Source of the DNA: Methanobacterium sp.
GTDB lineage: Archaea > Methanobacteriota > Methanobacteria > Methanobacteriales > Methanobacteriaceae
DNA length: 11,051 nt
Direction of reading: 5' to 3'
Assembly (NCBI GenBank): GCA_009712615.1
Contig: WASR01000341.1
Coordinates: forward strand, 9,166 to 20,216
Positions within the stretch are counted from its first letter, which is position 1. The number at the start of each line of letters is the position of its first letter. The notes below the pieces were generated by a model. The model ran no database searches. It worked only from the letters and a program-made list of their open reading frames with translations, and was not told where the DNA came from. Of the stretch, positions 7,492-11,051 are shown piece by piece. Both the position numbers and the translations under genes were made by a program.

Positions 7492-8283
7492 ATGAAGGTC
7501 TTCAAGAAAAAGGGTGAACTAACAAAATTCCAGATACTTGCCGAGATAGCCAAGGAACAGCCACATTTAAGACAGAAGGATATTGCAAATGAACTTGGAA
7601 TAACTATCCAGGCTGTTTCAGAAAATATTAAAAGTCTGGTGGATGAGGGATATGTTGAAACTGGAATGGGAAATGCCAAGTACAACATCACCAAGAGGGG
7701 TATTGAAAAGGTTAAAACTGATGCTCTGAACCTTCGAAAGTATGCCGACAACGTTCTGGAAATAATGAACACCTACAAATCAGTGTGGCCAGCCATTGCA
7801 AGGGAAGATATGGTTAAAGGTGAAACTGTTTGGCTTGAAATGGAAAATGGAACTCTTTATGCCGGTAAAAAGAAAAAATCTGCCTACGCCGAGGTTTTAA
7901 AAGATGCGGTTGCAGGTGATGATGTTGCCCTAATAAAACTTGGCGGTACAATTCAGCTTAAACCCGGAAAGGTAACCATCATACAGGTTCCCACCATAAA
8001 TGAGGGCGGATCAAATGCATGCAGCATTGAGAAGATCAAGAAGATTTACAGCAGAAATTTTGATAAAATTGGAATCATGGGAACTGTTTCAAGGGTTGTC
8101 ATAAACAAAGCAGGGATTGAAAGTGATTTTGAATTTGCCACTCCAAATGCAACTGTAGCAGCATCGAAAAGGGGTTTAAACGTCCTGGTATTTGCAGTTG
8201 GAAAAATGAGTAAAAGCCTCATCAAAAGACTGGATGAAGAGGGATTGAAGTACACACTGGAAGATGTTTCAGAAAAAATTTAA
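7492..8283 (+). CDS. Winged-helix transcriptional regulator with uncharacterised C-terminal domain
   Basis: Predicted DNA-binding protein of 263 residues. Residues 25-55 ([31 protein letters not shown]) form a MarR/ArsR-like helix-turn-helix, and the wing follows at about 56-69 with [12 protein letters not shown] helical linker leads to a C-terminal alpha/beta domain (about 105-263) with repeated Gly-rich turns ([20 protein letters not shown], 141-160; EGGSNAC, 171-177), which may bind a ligand. I do not recognise the effector. ATG 7492 is chosen, about 9 nt after AGGGG; a GTG at 7486 adds two residues and is the alternative. It lies 12 nt behind the RecJ-like gene, so they probably share a transcript, and it ends facing the pantoate kinase gene. 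Regulation of either neighbour is inference only. Confidence 0.8.
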   Translation: MKVFKKKGELTKFQILAEIAKEQPHLRQKDIANELGITIQAVSENIKSLVDEGYVETGMGNAKYNITKRGIEKVKTDALNLRKYADNVLEIMNTYKSVWPAIAREDMVKGETVWLEMENGTLYAGKKKKSAYAEVLKDAVAGDDVALIKLGGTIQLKPGKVTIIQVPTINEGGSNACSIEKIKKIYSRNFDKIGIMGTVSRVVINKAGIESDFEFATPNATVAASKRGLNVLVFAVGKMSKSLIKRLDEEGLKYTLEDVSEKI

Positions 8284-8323
8284 CTCTGAATCCTATTCAA
8301 TTTCTTAAGAAAACTGATTTTAC

Positions 8324-8331
8324 TTTTTTTT
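8324..8331 (+). terminator. Oligo-T terminator of the RecJ-like/regulator transcript
   Basis: A run of eight T residues lies about 40 nt after the regulator stop, in the 119-nt gap between convergent genes. Archaeal RNA polymerase terminates at such runs without needing a hairpin. A 12-bp perfect palindrome, TTTCTTAAGAAA (8301-8312), lies just upstream and may help. For the opposing pantoate kinase transcript I see only short T runs. Confidence 0.45.
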
Positions 8332-8402
8332 GTACCAACGAAAATATTTGAATTATAATTAATTATCCAGCATGTTACTCTATTTTTCAGCGTTTTCTTT
8401 GT

Positions 8403-9299
8403 TTAGAGATATCTGCAGCCCTGTTCATCTATTCTTGTTATGATAACATCATCTAGAGAAGTTTCAGGAGTTTTGGATATGGCAAAGGCTGTGTTTCCCA
8501 ACATTGCCATTGATGCTCCCATTGTTTCTTCTTCAAGAATATCTATGATTTCTGATATTTCTGGACTCATGAGTTTGGTGTTCATTGCAAATTTCTTGGA
8601 AAGTTTCAGGAAAGTTTCTGGAACTGGATCCAGGAGCAGCTGATTTAACATGGCTCCACCTGTTTGATTGATCCTTTCCTTGTGTTCAGGATCTCCAATT
8701 ATTTCTGATGTTTCAATGGGACCCAGACTCTTACATATTATGTAAAGATCCCTATTGTTAGGCAGGAGTTTGTCCAGCACGCCCACACCAGGAGCTCCTT
8801 CCCTGATCCTCAGTGTTATGCCGCCATTAACTTCTGCCACCACATCGCCCAAACCACTTTGCATCTCAATTTCTGCAAGGTGGGCTATGCTCGTGGCTTG
8901 GTTGTAGGTTATGTTGAGTTTGAGTAGCTTGGTTATTCCGAGTGCAGTTCCAATTGCACATGCTGCTGAAATTCCAAAGCCTGCACCTATGGGTACATCT
9001 ACATCATGATCTATTTTTAGATGGGTTCCATGGAGTAGGTTGTTGATCTTGAATTTAGCCTCCATTATTTGGAGGGTTTTATATGTTATTGTGGTGTTTT
9101 TTTGATCCTTCTCCCCATTTATTGTCACTTCTATGTTTGGTCTATTGGGACTATCTTTTTCAGTTAGTTTAAGATCGGTTACAACACCCTTGTCAAGGGC
9201 AATACCTGCACCTCGAGATCCTTTTTTCAATGGTTCTTTGTTGTCTTTAATCTCAAAAAATCCCGTAATGTGGGATGGTGCGAAAACAGAACATTTCAT
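8403..9299 (-). CDS. Pantoate kinase (PoK), archaeal CoA biosynthesis
   Basis: GHMP-superfamily kinase that phosphorylates pantoate to 4-phosphopantoate. In archaea this, together with phosphopantothenate synthetase, replaces the bacterial PanC/PanK route to CoA. The 298-residue protein starts with the family-typical SVFAPSHITGFF (4-15). It has the GHMP ATP-binding loop PIGAGFGISAACA (103-115), GLGDVVAEVNGG (149-160) and a C-terminal GASMAMLGNTAFA (261-273) equivalent to GHMP motif 3. These features and length match archaeal pantoate kinase rather than homoserine or mevalonate kinase. The ATG is preceded on the minus strand by GTGAT with a 5-6 nt spacer. It diverges from the PHP-domain gene across a 73-nt shared promoter region. 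Confidence 0.92.
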   Translation of the reverse strand: MKCSVFAPSHITGFFEIKDNKEPLKKGSRGAGIALDKGVVTDLKLTEKDSPNRPNIEVTINGEKDQKNTTITYKTLQIMEAKFKINNLLHGTHLKIDHDVDVPIGAGFGISAACAIGTALGITKLLKLNITYNQATSIAHLAEIEMQSGLGDVVAEVNGGITLRIREGAPGVGVLDKLLPNNRDLYIICKSLGPIETSEIIGDPEHKERINQTGGAMLNQLLLDPVPETFLKLSKKFAMNTKLMSPEISEIIDILEEETMGASMAMLGNTAFAISKTPETSLDDVIITRIDEQGCRYL

Positions 9300-9310
9300 T
9301 TTTTATCACT

Positions 9311-9320
9311 AAATATATTA
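9311..9320 (+). promoter_or_regulatory. Putative TATA box of the PHP-domain gene
   Basis: AAATATATTA lies about 55 nt before the proposed ATT start at 9373. Initiation near 9340 would give a leader of about 30 nt carrying GGAGG. It sits almost on the expected start point of the opposing pantoate kinase promoter, so the two promoters would interfere sterically. Confidence 0.4.
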
Positions 9321-9333
9321 TGGTGGATCATAC

Positions 9334-9345
9334 ATAAAAATAAAC
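9334..9345 (-). promoter_or_regulatory. Putative TATA box of the pantoate kinase gene
   Basis: On the minus strand this reads TTTATTTTTATG. Its centre is about 40 nt before the pantoate kinase ATG, predicting a start near 9315 and a leader of roughly 15 nt containing the GTGAT ribosome-binding site. The match to the TATA consensus is moderate. Confidence 0.35.
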
Positions 9346-9360
9346 TACTAAAAAGGGAAC

Positions 9361-9375
9361 GGAGGATTCCATATT
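9361..9375 (+). promoter_or_regulatory. Ribosome-binding site and ATT start codon of the PHP gene
   Basis: GGAGG at 9361-9365, a 7-nt spacer, then ATT. This is the strongest Shine-Dalgarno match in the neighbourhood and points to ATT 9373 as the initiation codon. ATA at 9371 has 5-nt spacing but is out of frame. Confidence 0.6.
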
Positions 9376-10038
9376 AAAAAAAGAATAGATCTCCATACAC
9401 ACAGCATATTCAGTGATGGTGAACTCTTGCCATCAGAGATTGCAAGACGCGCTTTGGTGTTAAACCACAGTGCAGTGGCAATCACAGACCATGTTGATGC
9501 ATCTAATATAGATTGTGTAGGAAATGTAATTAAAGCAGTTACTGACATCAGAGACAACTGGGACATAGAAATTATCCCTGGTGCTGAAATAACTCATGCC
9601 CCTGCGGAAATAATAGACAAACTTGCCCACGAAGCACGCAAAAATGGTGCTGAAATTGTTGTTGTTCATGGTGAAACCATTGTAGAACCCGTGATTGAAG
9701 GAACCAACTGGAGTGCTGTGAACTGTCCAGAAGTTGATATACTGGCACATCCCGGGCTTATAACAGTTGAAGAGGTGGAAGTGGCCAAAGAAAATGGTAT
9801 TGCACTTGAAATTAGCTCAAGACGGGGTCATTGTCTTGGCAATGGACATGTAGCCAAACTTGCAACCGAGGTTGGTGCTGATTTGGTGGTGGATACCGAT
9901 ACCCACATGCCTGGAGATCTCATCTCTTATGAAATGGCACACAAGGTAGCTTTAGGAGCAGGGTTAAAGAATAAAGAAATAAAAAAGGCACTTGAAGATA
10001 ATCCAAAGAGAATACTCAGAAATAAAGGTTTAATCTAA
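9373..10038 (+). CDS. PHP-domain metal-dependent phosphoesterase (histidinol-phosphatase-like), probable ATT start
   Basis: Polymerase-and-histidinol-phosphatase fold protein of 221 residues. The metal-binding set is complete only if translation begins upstream of the first standard start codon: DLHTHS (6-11), D15 in SDGE, H40 in TDH, E72 in GAE, H99 in VVHGE, H126 in LAHPG, and DTDTH (174-178). Going upstream in frame there is no ATG, GTG or TTG before a TAA at 9349-9351. ATT at 9373 lies 7 nt after a perfect GGAGG (9361-9365) and yields (M)[10 protein letters not shown]. The TTG at 9427 would remove residues 1-18, including H8, H10 and D15. Substrate is unknown: histidinol phosphate, nucleotides or other phosphoesters are possible. 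I do not assign it to RNase P p30. A small membrane-protein gene follows after 25 nt. Confidence 0.85.
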   Translation: MKKRIDLHTHSIFSDGELLPSEIARRALVLNHSAVAITDHVDASNIDCVGNVIKAVTDIRDNWDIEIIPGAEITHAPAEIIDKLAHEARKNGAEIVVVHGETIVEPVIEGTNWSAVNCPEVDILAHPGLITVEEVEVAKENGIALEISSRRGHCLGNGHVAKLATEVGADLVVDTDTHMPGDLISYEMAHKVALGAGLKNKEIKKALEDNPKRILRNKGLI

Positions 10039-10063
10039 GAAAATTGTATTGGGGTGTTAATTT

Positions 10064-10225
10064 TTGAACAATAAAAATACGTTGATGGGAATTTGTTACA
10101 TAATTGTCGCACTTTTGATAGTTGTTGTTAAATATGCCATACCACAGTTCTTTGATATTTTGATCTGGTTAATTGCAATTGGTCTGGCTGCAACTGGAGT
10201 GTACTTCATAATGAAAAGGGGATAA
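10064..10225 (+). CDS. Small two-segment membrane protein, 53 residues
   Basis: Unrecognised small protein starting at TTG and ending at TAA. GGGGTG (10051-10056) lies 7 nt before the TTG and supports that start; an ATG at residue 8 has no such site. Residues about 7-22 (rich in I, L, V, A) and about 29-50 (FFDILIWLIAIGLAATGVYFIM) form two hydrophobic segments separated by KYAIPQ, and the chain ends in KRG. The basic residues at the N-terminus (K4) and C-terminus (K51, R52) suggest a helical hairpin with both ends in the cytoplasm. It lies 25 nt behind the PHP-domain gene and is probably co-transcribed. I assign no function. Confidence 0.7.
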   Translation: MNNKNTLMGICYIIVALLIVVVKYAIPQFFDILIWLIAIGLAATGVYFIMKRG

Positions 10226-10248
10226 AAAATAATAGTTTCGTGTTTATT

Positions 10249-10923
10249 TTAATTTCCAGGGAGAACCTTGTACTCAACTATGAGGTCTTCTCCCAGGCTG
10301 TAACTTTTTTTAAATTCGAGTTTTACAGAGTCTTTCATCTCATCAAATCCATCACCATCTGCCAGTGTCTTGGCATATTTTCCACCTGCAATCATTGGAG
10401 CAATACAAACTCTTACTTCGTCTACCAATCCTTCACTGAGCATTGAATAGTTCAGAGTTGATCCTCCCTCAAGCATCAGGGTCTTAATTCCCATTTCATA
10501 GAGGTGTTTCATTAGTTTTTTAAGATCTACTCGTTTCTCTCCACACACAACCACATCACCGAGTTTTTTCAGTTGGTTAACCTTCTCGGGATCTGCTGCT
10601 TCAGTCACAGCCAGCAATGTTTTGGCATCTTGATTGAGTATCCTAAAATTTAGTGGTGTTTTTGCACTGCTATCCACAACTATCCTCAAGGGATTGTCTT
10701 GTTTGGATGATGGAATTTTGTGTACTGTGAGCCTTGGATCGTCGGCTAAAACCGTGTTTATTCCAACCATGATGGCATCCACTTCCATTCGTAGTTCATG
10801 AACCCTAACCAGATCTTCATGGCCCGAAATTTCAGAGCTTCCAGTTTTGGTTGCAATTTTCCCATCCAATGTCATTGCTGAGTTCAATATTGTGTATGGT
10901 TTTTCATTGGTTTTAGGTGACAT
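10249..10923 (-). CDS. arfC: 2,5-diamino-6-(ribosylamino)-4(3H)-pyrimidinone 5'-phosphate reductase
   Basis: NADPH-dependent reductase that turns the ribosyl side chain of the pyrimidinone phosphate into the ribityl form, an early step to riboflavin and, in methanogens, to the F420 chromophore Fo. The 224-residue protein is the stand-alone homologue of the RibD C-terminal domain. It has SAMTLDGKIAT (15-25), DAIMVGINTVLADDPRLT (49-66), PLRIVVDSS (78-86), LMLEGGSTLN (149-158, nucleotide-binding) and GLVDEVRVCIAPMIAGG (165-181). No deaminase domain is present, as expected for archaea, where reduction precedes deamination. The ATG has GGAG about 11 nt upstream, longer than usual. A GAAATATTTC box at 10944-10953 may be its TATA, which would make the mRNA nearly leaderless. 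Confidence 0.93.
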   Translation of the reverse strand: MSPKTNEKPYTILNSAMTLDGKIATKTGSSEISGHEDLVRVHELRMEVDAIMVGINTVLADDPRLTVHKIPSSKQDNPLRIVVDSSAKTPLNFRILNQDAKTLLAVTEAADPEKVNQLKKLGDVVVCGEKRVDLKKLMKHLYEMGIKTLMLEGGSTLNYSMLSEGLVDEVRVCIAPMIAGGKYAKTLADGDGFDEMKDSVKLEFKKSYSLGEDLIVEYKVLPGN

Positions 10924-11051
10924 TTCAGTTTACTCTCCAAGTAGAAATATTTCAATTCATTTGTTCTAGTAATTTTAATGGAACTGATCCAATAGTATTT
11001 TTTTTCTACTAAAAATTTATTCCTAAGATTGAACTGGTTAATGGATTAGAA
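10924..11051. other. Non-coding end of the window, upstream of arfC
   Basis: AT-rich sequence with no convincing ORF on either strand. It holds the upstream region of arfC, including the palindromic GAAATATTTC at 10944-10953 and a weaker AT-rich box near 10971-10980. The next gene lies beyond the window. Confidence 0.5.

Noticed and set aside
9373..10038. RNase P protein p30 (Rpp30)
   Set aside because: Rpp30 shares a PHP-like barrel but usually lacks the full set of metal ligands. This protein has all of them (DLHTHS, TDH, LAHPG, DTDTH) and resembles histidinol-phosphatase-type PHP enzymes.
9427..10038. PHP gene starting at TTG 9427
   Set aside because: This start has no good ribosome-binding site and would remove H8, H10 and D15 of the metal site, which are encoded in frame just upstream.
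1..11051. tRNA, rRNA, CRISPR arrays, insertion sequences or phage genes
   Set aside because: Reading both strands showed no spaced direct repeats, transposase or integrase motifs, or tRNA-like elements; gene content is core metabolism and information processing.

Overview
The window looks like chromosomal DNA of a hydrogenotrophic methanogen of the order Methanobacteriales, most likely an AT-rich Methanobacterium-type genome. The evidence is a TfrA-type thiol:fumarate reductase subunit, archaeal PurS and PurQ as separate small proteins, SRP19, an archaeal pantoate kinase, the archaeal riboflavin/F420 reductase ArfC, Shine-Dalgarno sequences of the GGAGG/GGTGAT type, and TTTATATA-like archaeal TATA boxes. 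From memory (not checked here), the order purC-purS-purQ-cobA-hemD also occurs in Methanothermobacter thermautotrophicus. I see no sign of recent transfer: no integrase, insertion sequence, tRNA, rRNA or CRISPR array.

Layout. (1) 4-1767, minus: tfrA, transcribed away from the rest. (2) 1768-2339: a long AT-rich intergenic region holding the tfrA and purC promoters and two inverted repeats. (3) 2340-5696, plus: purC, purS, purQ, cobA, hemD. This couples two purine steps (FGAM synthase subunits and SAICAR synthetase) with the two enzymes that take hydroxymethylbilane to uroporphyrinogen III and then precorrin-2, the entry to cobalamin and F430. A hairpin-forming leader separates purQ from cobA. 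(4) 5760-8283, plus: SRP19, a RecJ-like DHH nuclease and, 12 nt behind it, a winged-helix regulator with an uncharacterised C-terminal domain. (5) 8403-9299, minus: pantoate kinase of archaeal CoA synthesis, convergent with the regulator. (6) 9373-10225, plus: a PHP-domain phosphoesterase that appears to start at an ATT codon, followed by a 53-residue protein with two membrane segments. (7) 10249-10923, minus: ArfC. (8) 10924-11051: non-coding.

Taken together this is mostly core biosynthetic and information-processing DNA. I found no defence island or obviously new multi-gene system. The points most worth a second look are the ATT start of the PHP gene, the extended hairpin in the cobA leader, the repeat-rich purC upstream region, the regulator-nuclease gene pair, and the small TTG-initiated membrane protein.
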